A stretch of DNA of 64,000 nucleotides from Hemicordylus capensis (GCF_027244095.1 NC_069662.1:12426501-12490500); one strand, 5' to 3'; numbered from the stretch's first letter, positions 20,934 to 32,240 are shown. The notes: generated from the letters alone by a model not told the origin. A program made the numbers and translations.

Positions 20934-23900
20934 TGGAACAGCTGTTGCTTAACACTACCATTTCAGGCTCCTTGTCGCATGTTTTTCATTTTCTCATTGA
21001 AATCACATGTTGAAATGGTCCCACAACTTTTTAAAGAAACAACAACAAAAAATTGCATGCACAGAAGACTGGCATGTCAGGGCCTTAGCTTGGAGGCAGA
21101 GCATATGTTCTGGAGCCAGAAAAGAGCCCTATTCAGACATTATATTATACGGGAGTTCAGATGTCTGTAAACAGATGGCTGGTTTTGTATGTATGGCTGC
21201 ACGCACTCATTTTGGAAGTGATTCTGTGTGCAAGGCCCCTCCAAAGGCGTATACCGATCAGAGGTGTACTGCTGCACCTGCACTCAGCATGATGTGTGAA
21301 GAACTGTACCTGTGTACACTGTACATAGGAAGCTGCCATATACCCAGTCAGACCCTTGGTCCATCTAGCTCAGTATTGTCTCTACGCAGACTGGCAGCAG
21401 CTTCTCCAAGGTTGCAGGCAGGAATCTCTCTCAGCCCTATCTTGGAGATGCTGCCAGGGAGGGAACTCGGAACCTAGATGCTCTTTCTAGTGCGGCTCCA
21501 TCCCGAGGGGAATATCTTACAGACAATGCTCACACTTCTAGTCTCCCATTCAGATGCAACCAGGGTAGACCCTGCTTAGCTAAGGGGACAGGTCATGCTT
21601 GCTACCACAAGACCAGCTCTCCTCTCCATAGCACTGTACTCATGCTATGAGTGTTGAACATCGCTTCTGTCTTGCATTCAGTCCTTGGCATCTCAAGTCA
21701 TCCAGTTCTTCGATCTGGAGAATCGGGGTGGGAAAGACCTCTACTGAAGGTGTTAGAAAGCTGCTGCCAGTCAGGGTAGACAACCCTGGCATAGACGGAC
21801 CAGTGGTCTGACTCTTTATCAAGCAGCTTCATTGCTAGCATAGGTTCAAGAACTTGGGAGCAGCTCTGTTGAATGGAACTAAAAGTCCATCTAGTCCAGC
21901 CTCTTGTTTCCAACAATGGCCAGCCTGCGTGACCTTGGTTGCTCATCAGCAGCAAAAAGCCTTCCGTGACAAACTGCTTCTGAACCTGGGAGTTCTGTTT
22001 AACTTTCATGGCACATAGCTGTGGACCTCCTAATCCCCTTTTAAAGCCATCACATCTTGTAGCAGTGAGTTCCATAAGCTTTGCCATTGCAGAATTCACC
22101 TAGCCCTAGAGATGATGACATCTATTTTCCTTGGTGTCATTGATGCTCTTTTCCAGTCCTGATAAGGGTTTGATTTATATGTGCAAGTAAGTTCTCATAA
22201 CTATCCAGTGCACAAAAAATGGTAGTCTTTCCTGCCCTTTATAACCATTATTGGCCTTTTTTTTAAATTTAAGGTACCAACACAGGCAACCCATAGGAAG
22301 CTGCCTTATACTGAGTCAGACAGTGGTCTATCTAACTCAGTATTGTCCACACTGACTGGCAGTGGCTCTGCAGGGTTTCAGGCAGGAGTCTCTCCCAGCC
22401 CTACTTGGAAATGCTGCCAGGGATTGAACCTGGCACCTTCTGCATGCAAAGCGGATGCTCTGCCACTGAGCTACGCCTCTTAACTTGGAAGTCACACTAG
22501 AATTTACTCTCGAGTTGGACTGCAGCTTTGTAAACTTCTCAGCCTGGTCACCTGGAGTCAGATGTTACTTTCCAGAGGCCAGCAGTCACATGGCTGTTCA
22601 AGCTTCCTCTAGTTTCCCCCTCCATCTGTCTCCGGAATGAGTTTTGTTCTGGGCGGCAGTATCAAGGCAGTGTGTGCACACAGGCATTCAGAGTGGGGCC
22701 TTCCTGATTCAACCTGAGCGGGACCAAAAATTAACTGAGTGGACATCAAAAACCTTGTGAGCATGTGCACCTTAGAATACTGGACACCACCAACACAGCA
22801 AGCTGTTGTGTGAGCTGCTTGTTTGGCTACATACATCTATAGGCTCAGGATAGCTTGAGGAAGAGTTGTCTTTGAACTTTTAAATTACAGGAGGCATACG
22901 TATTTTCATGCATTAAAAATGAACTATATCCTGTTCTTTCTCCACCCAAAATGGGGATGCCCAGAGCATCTAGCAATCAAAACAAAACAGTGTGAAATTA
23001 AAATATCAGTAGCAACTAAGAAAGAAAAGGCAGCAAATTAAATAATTGTAGGATATCAGAGTGGCACCAAGATTCAAAAGCCTGCCTAAGCAAGTCAGTC
23101 TTCGGGCATTGGCAGAATGCAAGGAGGGAGTGGCTCTCAACTCTTGTGGCAGGGAGTTCCACATAGTGGGTGTCGCCACAGGAAAAGGTCCTCTCGTGTT
23201 GGTGACCCATCTCCCCACCAATCAGATATCTGAAGGCAGAGCAACAAGTGGGTGTCACCGGATTATTTAGAAGACAAGCAAATTCAAAAGGGATTCAGAA
23301 TTCATAGAATTCCTTCTTCGGACCCAGGGCAGCTGCGGGGTGGGTGGGGGAAGAGATCTATTGGGAGTGGGGTGGGGAAAGGATGGCGGGGGTGCTGCCT
23401 TCCCTTTTGCCTCTGGCTGCCAGGGAAGAGGTAGAGGGAGTTGAGGCGGAGGAGACTGCATGCCTCCTAAAAGCAGCTGCGCGGAGGGCTGCAGTTGTAT
23501 GCACGCGCATGCGCTCACTTTAGAGGGAACGCAGACCCCAGTGCTTTGTGACTGCTGAAAAAGGTTTTCTGTTTTCCTCGGCTTCTCTTTGCTAGAGCCG
23601 GAGCCTAAGAAGGCTAAGAAAGGTGGAGGGAAAGCGGAGAAGGAGGCAGACGGCCCCATCCTGTACGAAGATCCTCCAGATAAGCTCACTTCTCCCAGTG
23701 GCAAGAAATATACGTTGAAGATCACTTCCTGGAATGTGGACGGGCTCCGTGCCTGGGTCAAGAAGAAAGGTTTAGAGGTAAGGCAGAAGAAGAGCGTTGC
23801 TGGACCGAAAGGGCGATCATACCCAGCGTCCTGTTTCCCACAGTGGTCATCTAGATGCTCTAGGACTGGGCTTTCCAATCTTTGGTCCCCAGATGTTCAA

Positions 23901-26900
23901 CTACAACTCCCATCACCCCCCTGCTACCATGACATTTGATCGTGGTGGCAGGGAATGATGGGACTCGTAGTTGCGCATCATCTGGGGACCCAAGGTTGGG
24001 AAACCCTTCTCCAGGAAGCCCTCAAGCAGGGCATGGAAGCATCAGGCTCTCTTGGTTTTTGTTCCCCAGCAACTAATATTTAAAGCTATACTGCCTCTGA
24101 ACCTGGATGCTCTACTTAGCTACCATGGTTAATAGCCAAGAAACCACTCCTCTTCTGCCATGAATTTGCCTAGTTCTTTTCTAAATCCATCTAAGCCAGT
24201 GGCCAGCACCACAGCTGTGGCCACAAATTCCATAAATTAATTACCCCTATTGAATGAAGAAGTGCTGTCTTTTGGCTGTCCTGAATTAGTTGTGTCAGGC
24301 GGGCGGGCGGCATTGATTTCCTCCAGACCATGCATTGTTTTGGAAACACCACCTTGGTTGTCTTTAAATTAAACATAAATAAAGATTAAGAAGCAAACGC
24401 TTTTTTTCTTGTAGAGCCTGGCTGAGTGGTGAATGGATGTTCTCAGCCTTGGGTTGCCAGATGGTGTTGGGCAGGGGATGATGGGCACTGTAGTCCAACA
24501 CCACCTGACGACCCAAGGCTGAGAACATCCATTCACCACTCAGCCAGGCTCTACAAGGAACTCTCTGCCACATCTGGCATCATATAGCCTGGGCAGGAGT
24601 TTGGGTGTCCCTCAATTGGTCCTCCCTCCTGGATGTCCTCGTCTCATGTGTGTGCACAATTGGTTGCAGTTTGCTTTTGATGCTGAATGTGTTAACACAG
24701 CCTCTGGCTTGCGACAGCCCCTCGAGGAAGCACTGCCTCTCACGGAGAAGCCATCACAAGGCTGTGGCATAGCAACCAGACACTCTGCACGAATTAGCAA
24801 ACCCCTTTGGGGGTGCAGGCTAGGACTGGAGACAGACGAAGCCAGCTTAACATTGCATCTTTATCCTGCCCTTTCTTCAAGGAGCGCAGGGCAGCATGCT
24901 TGGCTCTTCTCACACTGACCCATTTTACCCTCACAACAACCCTGTGAGGTAGGATAGGTTGAGTGTGTGTGGTGGGTGGGGTGAGGGGGAGAGACTGGTC
25001 TTCCTAGCTGACCAGGAGTTAGAACTCAGATCTCCCAGGACCAGAGGCTGACACTAACCACTGCACAATGCTGGCTGACATCCGGGTTAATGCTGCACTA
25101 GTGCAAGGCTGTTGTGTTGGCTAGATCTTCTAAGTTGGGAGTGTGTGGCACTAGTGTGGCAACCAGTGCAATTGGGCCCATGCATGCTGCCTCTGACCTG
25201 CCTCCTGGGTGGAATTGCTTCCTTGGTCCCTGTCTGTTGCAGGGAGTGATGTCAGGCTATCCTTTTTGCACAAGCCCAACACACAAACAGATCAAGGGTG
25301 CAAGGGATGGGGCCAGAGCTCATTCCCTGGCAGCATCTCCAGGGAGGGCGGGGAAGGCCTCCTGCCTGAAGCCTTGGAGAAGCCGCTGCCAGTTGATGAC
25401 GAGACAGTGCTGAGCTGGATGGGCCGGGGTGGGGGTCGGGTCAGGCTGTGTTCTCGGATGGGAAGGATCCAGGAAGGGAACGGTCCTAGCTACCACCTGG
25501 AAAACCCATTCTCTTCCTTTAAGAGGTGAGCTGGTCTTATGGTAGTTCGCATGAATAGGGATGTGCATGAACTGGTTTGGAGGCCATTTTACGGGCCTCC
25601 GAACCAGTTCGAACCCCCACCGGCTCGAAGGTTCAGCTAGGGGTGGGTGGCTTTAAGGGCAGGGGTGGGTACACTTACTTCCCCTGCCAGTGCATGAGTC
25701 CTTAAGAGCCGGTCGGGGCAGGAGCATACCTCCCTGCCACCCAGTGCCGCCATTTACTAGATGTACCCGGAAGCAGGAACGGCAACTGCACGTGTTGGGT
25801 GCGTGCGCGCGAGCGGCATGTGCAGTCACCATTCCTACTTCCGGGTACATCCGGTAAACAGCGTCATGGGGCAGCAGGGAGGTAGGACTCATGCGCTGGC
25901 AGGGGAAACGCGGTCGGGGGGAGGAGGTGCACCCCGTCTTTAAAGCCACCAAACCCCACCACCGCCAAACCGGACCCCGCCGGTTTTGTGCAAATCCGTA
26001 AGCCTGAATTCTCCCCTTTGCCAAGCAAGGTCTGCCTTGGTTTGCATTTGGATGGGAGACTACGTGTGTGTGCACTGTGAGATAAGGGGACGGAACCATA
26101 GCTTAGTGGGGAAGCATATGTATGTTTGCATGCAGAAGGCCCCAGGTGGCACCTCCAGGTAGGGCTGCGAAAGGCTCCTGCCTGAAGCCTTGGAGAGCCA
26201 CTGCCAGTCCGTCTAGCCCAGGGCTGCTCAAATTCGGCCCTCCTGCAGATGTTGGCCTACAGCTCCCATAATCCCTGGCTATTGGCCACAGTGGCTGGGG
26301 ATTATGGGAGTTGTAGTCCAAAAGCAGCTAGGGGGCCTACGTTGAGCAGGCCTGGTATAGCCAACACTGAGCTCGATGGACCGAGGGTCTGGCTCGGTAT
26401 CGGGCAGCTTGCTGTGTTCCTGTGAGACGGAGCAACCTTGAGCATCTGCTAAGCTATGTGGCCCCCTTCCATGGATCCATCTTTGTACGTTGCACTTGCA
26501 CAGCCTTCGTCTGGCTACCGGACCACTGGCTCTTACACAGTTCACCATTGGGAAGTAGCTCCTTTGGTTGGCACGCGAAGCCCCCATCCCCACCCGCCCG
26601 AGTCTCCCTGTTCTAGCCTGCCGAACCCCACTCCTCTCTTTTGTCGGGGGATGGAACTCGGGGAAACTTGACCTAACGCCATCTCTCCCTGCAGTGGGTG
26701 TGCAAAGAGGACCCTGATGTGCTCTGCCTTCAAGAAACCAAGTGCGCAGAGAAGCAGCTCCCCGCCGACATCCGGGATATGGCTGAATATCCCCACAAGT
26801 ACTGGGCCTGCTCCGACGACAAGGAAGGCTACAGCGGCGTGGCCATGCTCTCCAAGGTCAAGCCGATCGATGTCACCTTCGGCATCGGTAAGGACTCCCC

Positions 26901-29204
26901 AGCTCCCTTAGCTAAGGGCACCTTCCTTGCACAAGCCTTATCCCTGCACAGCCTGTCTCTTTAGAGCTGTGCCTTTCATGCTGCTTTTTGGCCCCTTCCC
27001 ACCACCGGTGCTTCCTCAAGTCAACATTCCATGACTGGCCCTTCCCCTCGTTCATTAGCATGTGGGCGCAGGAGGTTGACTCAGTGGCCTACGAGGGTGA
27101 GGAGCCCATAGGCCTCAGGAAGCCAATCTGTGCTTGCTTACCCATGGGATGTGGTTAAGAAGGGTCTGGTGGGAATTATGGGAGTTGGTCCCAACAGCAT
27201 CTGGGGACCCAAGTGGGAGAAACCCTGTCACGAACTCTGTGAATACTGCTCCAAGCTCATTCATCATCCCGCGGACTATCTCTAGGCCACAATCCAGGCT
27301 TTACGGACATGGAAACATGTGAGATGTGGCACCCTCTGTATACAAGTATTCCAGGGCTGTGCATGGGGTTGGGCAGGCAGAGATAAATCTTGCACCCAGA
27401 GAAATTCTACTTTGTGATTTCCATATTTCTCCCCATTTTGCATAATTGGTTCTGAGCGAGGACTAGTGCAGGGCACAGAAGCCCACTGACTGTAGAAAGT
27501 GCCCTTCAGCCACTCCTGGCTGCTGAGAGTTCAGTCAGTCTTGTCCATGCCTTTCAAGCCTGTCTTTAGAACCATAAGGGCTAGGAACTTATGGCACTCT
27601 ATAAAAAAAGAGAAAGGGGGAAAAAAAAACCTTCTAAACCTGAGGTTTTCACACAGCTGAGTTTCCCCTCTCATACCAGTCTGTGGGGCAGTCCCACTGA
27701 ATTGTGGCATGCCCAAAGTTTAAACTTCCCCACCAGTCGTACTTTAATTATTAGCCAACTCTCGCCCTCAGTCACAGCTTTGCTCTCCTCTTGGTGGGCA
27801 GTGGGCTTTATGCACTCCCTATCCCCCCCACTGAAACTCATGGCCGGGCTTCATCTGCCCTTTTGCTCTGCCCAGCTTCAGTTTCCATAGGCAGGCTCTC
27901 CCCACGCCAACCCAGAGGAAGGTGGGCTCGGCCGGTCTGCTATAAGGCAACATTTCTAGTTAAGAGCGGAGGTGCTCTGTGCTTTGAACATCTGTTTCTC
28001 ACAGGCGATGTTGCCAAAACCATCTGGGGAGTACAAACTTCAGTAGCCCCATAATGCTTGCCTCAAATACAAGGTGAGCATTACCGACCTGCAAACTCTT
28101 CGGGTCAGATTTTAATCGGAACCAAAGTGAAAATCAAGTTCTTCCTCCCATTTACCTGCTTGCTTTCCCTGCTGCTGCGATTCCATTACCCAGCCCTTCT
28201 GGTCCCTGGCTCATTGCCATAAGTGGCAATGGAAATAAACATTCATAGCTGGAGTCGAGATCAGCCCCCATCATTCTCCTAATATTATTGGAGGAGGGAC
28301 TTGGATGGGGTCTGAAGTAAGCTGCTTTATGAATTCTTTGCATAAGAGTTCAGCCTTCCAAGTCTGATGGGGAGGCCGTGGCTACCTTTGGCCAGCGCCT
28401 CCAAGCCAATGACCGTTTACCTTCTGTGGACTTCCTGCCTCCTACAGGTCAGGCAGAAACCTTAAGTGGTGCAGCGGGGAAATGCTTGACTAACAAGCAG
28501 AAGGTTGCCAGTTCGAATCCCCGCTGGTACTATATCAGGCAGCTGCGATATAGGAAGATGCTGAGAGGCATCATCTCAAAATGAGGAGGCAATGGCAAAC
28601 CCCTCCTGTATTCTATCAAAGAAAACCACAGGGCTCTGTGGGCGCCAGGAGTCGAAATCGACTTGATGGCACACGACCTTTACTTACAGGTGAGGAGGAG
28701 CATGACAAGGAAGGCCGGGTGATCACAGCTGAATTTCCCTCCTATTTCCTGGTGACGGCCTACGTGCCCAACGCGGGGCGAGGGCTGGTGCGCCTGGAAT
28801 ACCGCCAACGCTGGGACGTGGCCTTCCGCTCTTACCTACAGCGCCTGGCCGCCCGCAAGGCCCTCATCCTGTGCGGGGACCTCAACGTGGCGCACCAGGA
28901 GATCGACCTGAAGAATCCCAAGGGCAACAAGAAGAATGCAGGCTTCACCCCGGAGGAGCGGGCCGGCTTCGGGGAGCTGCTGGAGGCCGGCTTCACCGAC
29001 ACGTTCCGACACTTCTACCCCGACACGCCCTACGCCTACACCTTCTGGACCTACATGATGAACGCCCGGGCGAAGAACGTGGGCTGGCGGCTTGACTACT
29101 TCCTGGTGTCCAAGGGGCTGCTGGAGGGCTTGTGCGACAGCAAGATCCGCTCTGGGGCTCTGGGGAGCGACCACTGTCCCATCACCCTGTATCTGGCTGT
29201 GTGA
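19799..29204 (+). CDS. APEX1: AP endonuclease 1
   Basis: APEX1 cuts the backbone 5' of abasic sites in nuclear base-excision repair. Coding exons are 19799-19859, 23596-23777, 26695-26887 and 28690-29204, all GT/AG and in frame, 951 bases giving 316 aa (human 318). Exon 2 has an acceptor near 19717. The N-terminus MPKRGKKK and PEPKKAKK form the nuclear-localisation region. Catalytic motifs are all present: SWNVDG (Asn, Asp), CLQETKC (metal-binding Glu), TAYVPNAG (Tyr), CGDLNVAH (Asp, Asn), GWRLDYF (Asp) and LGSDHCP (the Asp-His pair). Residue 64 is Thr where mammals have the redox Cys65. The DNA-repair enzyme looks fully functional. It shares a promoter region with OSGEP, and a SINE abuts the acceptor of the last exon. 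Confidence 0.98.
20048..20222 (-). mobile_element. tRNA-derived SINE with L2-type tail, partial
   Basis: The plus strand carries AAGGAGCCCAGAGTGGTATA and GGGGATTTGAACTCAGGTCT; the 5' end of the head is lost. Confidence 0.7.
20378..20680 (+). mobile_element. 5S-like/Sauria chimeric SINE
   Basis: Its 5' part GCTAAGCAGCATCTGCCCTG and ATGGGAGACT resembles the internal promoter half of 5S rRNA. Its 3' part is the Sauria-type body, ending in GACCAATGGTCTGACTCGGT and TATGGCAGCTGCC. Confidence 0.8.
20877..20934. repeat. AATC and AAAG microsatellites
   Basis: A run of CAAT units passes into a run of AAAG units. Confidence 0.85.
21317..21622 (-). mobile_element. 5S-like/Sauria chimeric SINE
   Basis: Full-length minus-strand copy: Sauria body at the left (ATAGGAAGCTGCCATATACC) and the 5S-like part at the right (GTAGACCCTGCTTAGCTAAG). 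Confidence 0.8.
21735..21835 (+). mobile_element. Sauria-like SINE 3' fragment
   Basis: Only the 3' body is present: GCTGCTGCCAGTCAGGGTAG, then GACCAGTGGTCTGACTC. Confidence 0.65.
21850..22170 (+). repeat. Interspersed repeat, family unassigned
   Basis: It contains GTCCATCTAGTCCAGCCTCT and later AAGCCATCACATCTTGTAGC and GAGTTCCATAAGCTTTGCC, matching the order of the longer copy at 31.96 kb. Confidence 0.55.
22291..22490 (-). mobile_element. Sauria-like SINE, tRNA head
   Basis: Minus-strand copy. At its right end TGCATGCAAAGCGGATGCTC and TGCCACTGAGCTACGCC are the reverse of the tRNA-like head. Confidence 0.85.
22905..23275 (-). mobile_element. L2-like LINE 3' fragment
   Basis: The minus-strand frame reads [17 protein letters not shown], the ORF2 end of this LINE group. 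The 3'UTR is to the left. Confidence 0.7.
23800..23865 (+). repeat. Interspersed repeat fragment, family unassigned
   Basis: CAGCGTCCTGTTTCCCACAG and TGGTCATCTAGATGC match part of the 31.96 kb repeat. Confidence 0.45.
23869..24009. mobile_element. Hairpin MITE copy
   Basis: Left CTTTGGTCCCCAGATG and ACTACAACTCCCATCACC, right ATGATGGGACTCGTAGTTG and CATCTGGGGACCCAAGGTTG. Confidence 0.8.
24025..24360 (+). repeat. Interspersed repeat, family unassigned
   Basis: Related to the 21.85 kb copy: CTGCCTCTGAACCTGGATGC, then CATCTAAGCCAGTGGCCAGC and AATTCCATAAATTAATTACC. Confidence 0.5.
24408..24557. repeat. 150-bp palindrome with perfect 47-bp arms
   Basis: Bases 24408-24454 are the exact reverse complement of 24511-24557. 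The centre is a degraded hairpin-MITE core (GATGATGGGCACTGTAGTCC). The arms start CTTGTAGAGCCTGGCTGAGT. It lies in APEX1 intron 3 (between the exons at 23.6 and 26.7 kb). Confidence 0.9.
24848..25078 (-). mobile_element. tRNA-derived SINE with L2-type tail
   Basis: The plus strand shows CAACAACCCTGTGAGGTAGG and CAGGAGTTAGAACTCAGATC. It is more diverged than the 11.2 and 13.2 kb copies. Confidence 0.7.
25318..25432 (+). mobile_element. Sauria-like SINE 3' fragment
   Basis: CCCTGGCAGCATCTCCAGGG through GCCGCTGCCAGTTGATGACG and GCTGAGCTGGATGGGCC is the 3' body without a head. Confidence 0.65.
25556..26000. mobile_element. hAT-like MITE inside a SINE
   Basis: It starts TAGGGATGTGCATGAACTGG and ends TTTTGTGCAAATCCGTA. 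The flanks CGCATGAA and AGCCTGAA match at 6 of 8 places and recreate the SINE motif GCATGAATT when the insert is removed. Confidence 0.75.
26219..26358. mobile_element. Hairpin MITE inside a SINE
   Basis: Left GGCCTACAGCTCCCATAATC, right GATTATGGGAGTTGTAGTCC. It interrupts the Sauria-type body of the enclosing SINE. Confidence 0.8.
27164..27225. mobile_element. Hairpin MITE half
   Basis: GAATTATGGGAGTTGGTCCC and CATCTGGGGACCCAAG are the right arm only. Confidence 0.55.
28461..28686 (+). mobile_element. Bov-B-tailed SINE next to the last APEX1 exon
   Basis: A well-preserved copy (B box GGTTGCCAGTTCGAATCCCC, tail GAAATCGACTTGATGGCACA then CGACCTTTACTT) whose end runs straight into the acceptor TTACAG of the exon beginning at 28690. 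Confidence 0.9.
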
Positions 29205-30340
29205 TGGGACGGAGGGCAGTATTGCATTGGCCTTGCAGTACTGCAGCTTGCGCGTGGGGTAACTCCATGTTTCCCCTGAGAGATGCACGGTTGTGTGAGA
29301 TGATTACATGTGTGTGTGTGCACCCTTTTATAGCAAGGGGTTGGATTTCTGTGTCTATCATGGCAGGGAGACGAGATTACGGTGCCCGGGGTTGCCAGCC
29401 GCTGACCGGAGACTGCCTCGGCTGTAATCGCGCTGGCTGTAGCAAGGTTTTGTCATTTGCTATGGGGCTCTGGTTTCAGTAGACAGGTAGACTACTCCTG
29501 GAGTAGACAGGAGGAAAGCAGGTGTGGACACACTAATGCAGGAGAGGACGTCTGGCCACTCCTTTTTCTTGGGGCTGTTAAAAAAAATAACGGATAGCTT
29601 CTCCCGTTCAGTAACTGGCAACCCCTATACTCTGGGATTCTCACAACAGGGAGTGCAAGGGCCTGCTAGAGAAAGCCGATTCTCCTTTTCCCATCCAACA
29701 ACCACATGTGCTCCTCTCAGCCTGTGAATCTCCATCTTCTCCACCTTATTTTTCTATCAAACAGTTTATCTTTAGAGCCTAACCCCTGCCATATTTCCTG
29801 GATTTAGGAGGCTGTACTCCTAACACAGATTTAATCTCTCAAAAGAACATTAAACTTCCCTTTTCATAAAAGCAACAGGCCGAAGGGCATCAAGTAAGCT
29901 CTGTCGTTCAGCAGGGTCTGGGATCCAGGCCCCCGGGCCTAGTTGTGCTACTCTAACCGCAGTATCACACCAGCTCCAAGTACTCTGTAGTAAAACCAAA
30001 GTGATTGTTCATGCAAATATGGCCTGTTTCACCTTAATCAGTCCATCTGCTTCTCCTCTCAAGACAAATGTGAAAATTCGCTTATTGGTTTTTCCAATCG
30101 CAGATTTGAAAAGTGTGGGATTCATGACTGGGAAATGTGCAGTTTGGCAATTTGTTTTTTTTAATTGGCGGGGGGGGGCATTTTGGGGGTCGCTATCACT
30201 TTACCTTTTTTGGTCACTTCACAACCACAATTCCCCTAACCCCGTTTGCCATTAAAACCAATGGCTCTCCAACCACAAGAGTTTCCAGGAACGAAACCCT
30301 TGCGGTTGGCTGTATGATTTAGGGCTTTGCGCCCCTTGTC
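29205..30340 (+). other. Probable APEX1 3'UTR and following intergenic sequence
   Basis: There is no AATAAA close to the stop. ATTAAA occurs near 29849 and AATAAA at 30786-30791. I cannot tell which ends the transcript. No repeat is evident in this stretch. Confidence 0.4.
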
Positions 30341-30347
30341 CGGGGTT

Positions 30348-30458
30348 TTCAGACTTGGGTCTCTTGATGTTGCTGGACTACAACTCCCATTATCCCCAGC
30401 CACAATGGGGATGTTGTCCAGCATCAGCAAGGGACCCAAGTTTTAGAAGCCCATCTCC
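30348..30458. mobile_element. Hairpin MITE copy
   Basis: Left GGACTACAACTCCCATTATC; the right arm is shortened to ATGTTGTCCAGCATCAGC and AAGGGACCCAAG. Confidence 0.7.
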
Positions 30459-30785
30459 AGGTGGAAGTGTGGGATTCAGTACTACGTGGAGAACTTGGTG
30501 TAGGTTTTGTTGGTTTTTAAAAAGGCTTCTGGCCCTCAAGCTTGACCCGAACACATGTGGGCAATCGGGGGGGGGGGGAGGACCATTTGGTTTTGGCACC
30601 TCTGCCCCTCTTCTGCACGTAGCAAGAAACAGAGTAAGTTATGCAACTATGCTGGGGTGGGGGGCAGCACTGAGAGCTCTACTTCCACTTCCTGTTTCGT
30701 TCATAAGCGTGCAGGGCCCCACTACTAGAAAGAGAGCCATTTGAAAATGGCAGGGCGTTTTCACTGAATCTTTGCTATGCATCAG

Positions 30786-30791
30786 AATAAA
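30786..30791 (+). terminator. Candidate distal poly(A) signal for APEX1
   Basis: AATAAA on the plus strand, about 1.6 kb after the stop. It lies beyond the hairpin MITE, so its use is uncertain. Confidence 0.25.
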
Positions 30792-31487
30792 GCATCTGCT
30801 CGTGACTGAGCCCAAAAGAAGCGCCTCCTTGTTTTACTTTCAGACTTGTGACCTGGATCTCATGATCCCCACACACCCCCTTGGCACGGCAAAGGTAGGT
30901 TCCCTGTAGCCCAGCCGCCAGTGGAGCCTTGAATGCTGCACCCTCACAAAAGCGGTTACCAGTAGCAGCCCCTGCAGCAAAGCGCAACACCCTCTCCCTC
31001 CCTTCTCATACCCCTGAATTCCTTCCTTTTCCTCAGAGGATAGGATGAGCAAAAGCACCATCTTGCAGTTTTGCCTTCCTCTGCAAGGCCATGGGGGTGG
31101 GGGGAGTACAGAGCCAGCTGCCCCCCGAGAACAGGCCCACAATCCCCCAAAGCATCTCACTTGACCTGCTTTGTGGTGGGGTCAGCCCTGCTTGTTACAG
31201 CTTATCACTGCTGCCTGGGATTAAGGCAAGAAAGCCAGAAACCTGAGAGCTAGAACAAATCCCTCCTGCTCAAGAGAGAGCTGTTCTACCTTGCAGCTTG
31301 ATTTAACATCCTGAAATCCACTTTGAAACGTATTCAGAGGGACAGGTAGAAAGTAGACTAGGACCTCTTTGAGCAATCACTAGTTCAATAACAGCAGCAG
31401 CAAAGTTTTTTTCCTCCTTCCTAAACTGGGCTGCTGGAACATAACATATTTCATCGCTCAAGACTGTCTGCACCCCTACCCCCCAAG

Positions 31488-31602
31488 AAGCAGCTCTCAG
31501 GGTCTCAGGCAGGAGTCTCTCACAGCTCCACATGGAGATGCCAAGGACTGAACCTGGGACTTGCTGCATGCAAGCAGATGGCTCAGCCACTGAGCTATGA
31601 CA
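31488..31602 (-). mobile_element. Sauria-like SINE, partial
   Basis: The plus strand reads CTCAGGCAGGAGTCTCTCAC then CCACTGAGCTATGACACC, the reverse of a tRNA-like head with part of the body. Confidence 0.75.
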
Positions 31603-31961
31603 CCATCCCTGAGGATAGGGGAACTGAGGATGCTGAGAAGAAAACCAGGTGCGGAGCTGTGCAGCAAGAGGACCCTGCATTCAGTACTGGTACTGAAAAC
31701 CAATCTGATCCGGACTGACCCCACTGTTACCTGCCAAGGAAATCGGCGTTCTCTCCTTGTCACACAGCTGGTGCAAGGGACAGCATGCTGATGAAGACCC
31801 TAAATGGGGTACAGCCCTCATGCTTGCAATCCGGTCATTGGATTGTCCCCATCCAACTATTTTTTTTTTAAAGGAAAGAGCTTAACTCACTAGCATTAAA
31901 GACAGATGTAGTGTTGTATTTTTCCAAGCCAGATTCCAAAATATGTGGGGCTGCCCTGGAG

Positions 31962-32240
31962 TAGAGAACGTAACAGCCCTGCTGGATCAGGCTCAAGGCC
32001 AGCATCCTGTTTCACATAGCAGTCCACCAGATACCTCTGAGAAGCTCCCAGGCGTGGGTGAGGGCTTGCCCCCTCAGTGGCATCCTGCCTCTGAGGCTGG
32101 AGGTGGCCTACAGCCACCAGACTAGGAGCCATTGATAGACCTGTCCCTGACTTTGTCTAAGCCCCCTTTAAAGCCATCCAAGCTAGTAGCCACCACCCCA
32201 TCCTGTGGCAGAGGAGGACGACACATGATCCATGGAACTA
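31962..32240 (+). repeat. Interspersed repeat, family unassigned
   Basis: The longest copy in the window: CCCTGCTGGATCAGGCTCAA, GCATCCTGTTTCACATAGCA, TGGCCTACAGCCACCAGACT and AAAGCCATCCAAGCTAGTAG. It could be an old LINE or SINE; I cannot name it. Confidence 0.6.

Larger units (their letters stand above)
25508..26425 (+). mobile_element. Chimeric SINE interrupted by two later elements
   Basis: The SINE starts at about 25508, breaks at 25555, resumes at about 26001 (CTTTGCCAAGCAAGGTCTGC, ATGGGAGACT), has the tRNA-like box and Sauria body, breaks again at 26219 and resumes at about 26358, ending CGGTATCGGGCAGCTTGC. Both gaps are other elements. Confidence 0.75.

Noticed and set aside
23267-23878. 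203-residue minus-strand open frame
   Set aside because: It overlaps APEX1 exon 3 on the opposite strand and is a shadow of GC-rich sequence and that exon.
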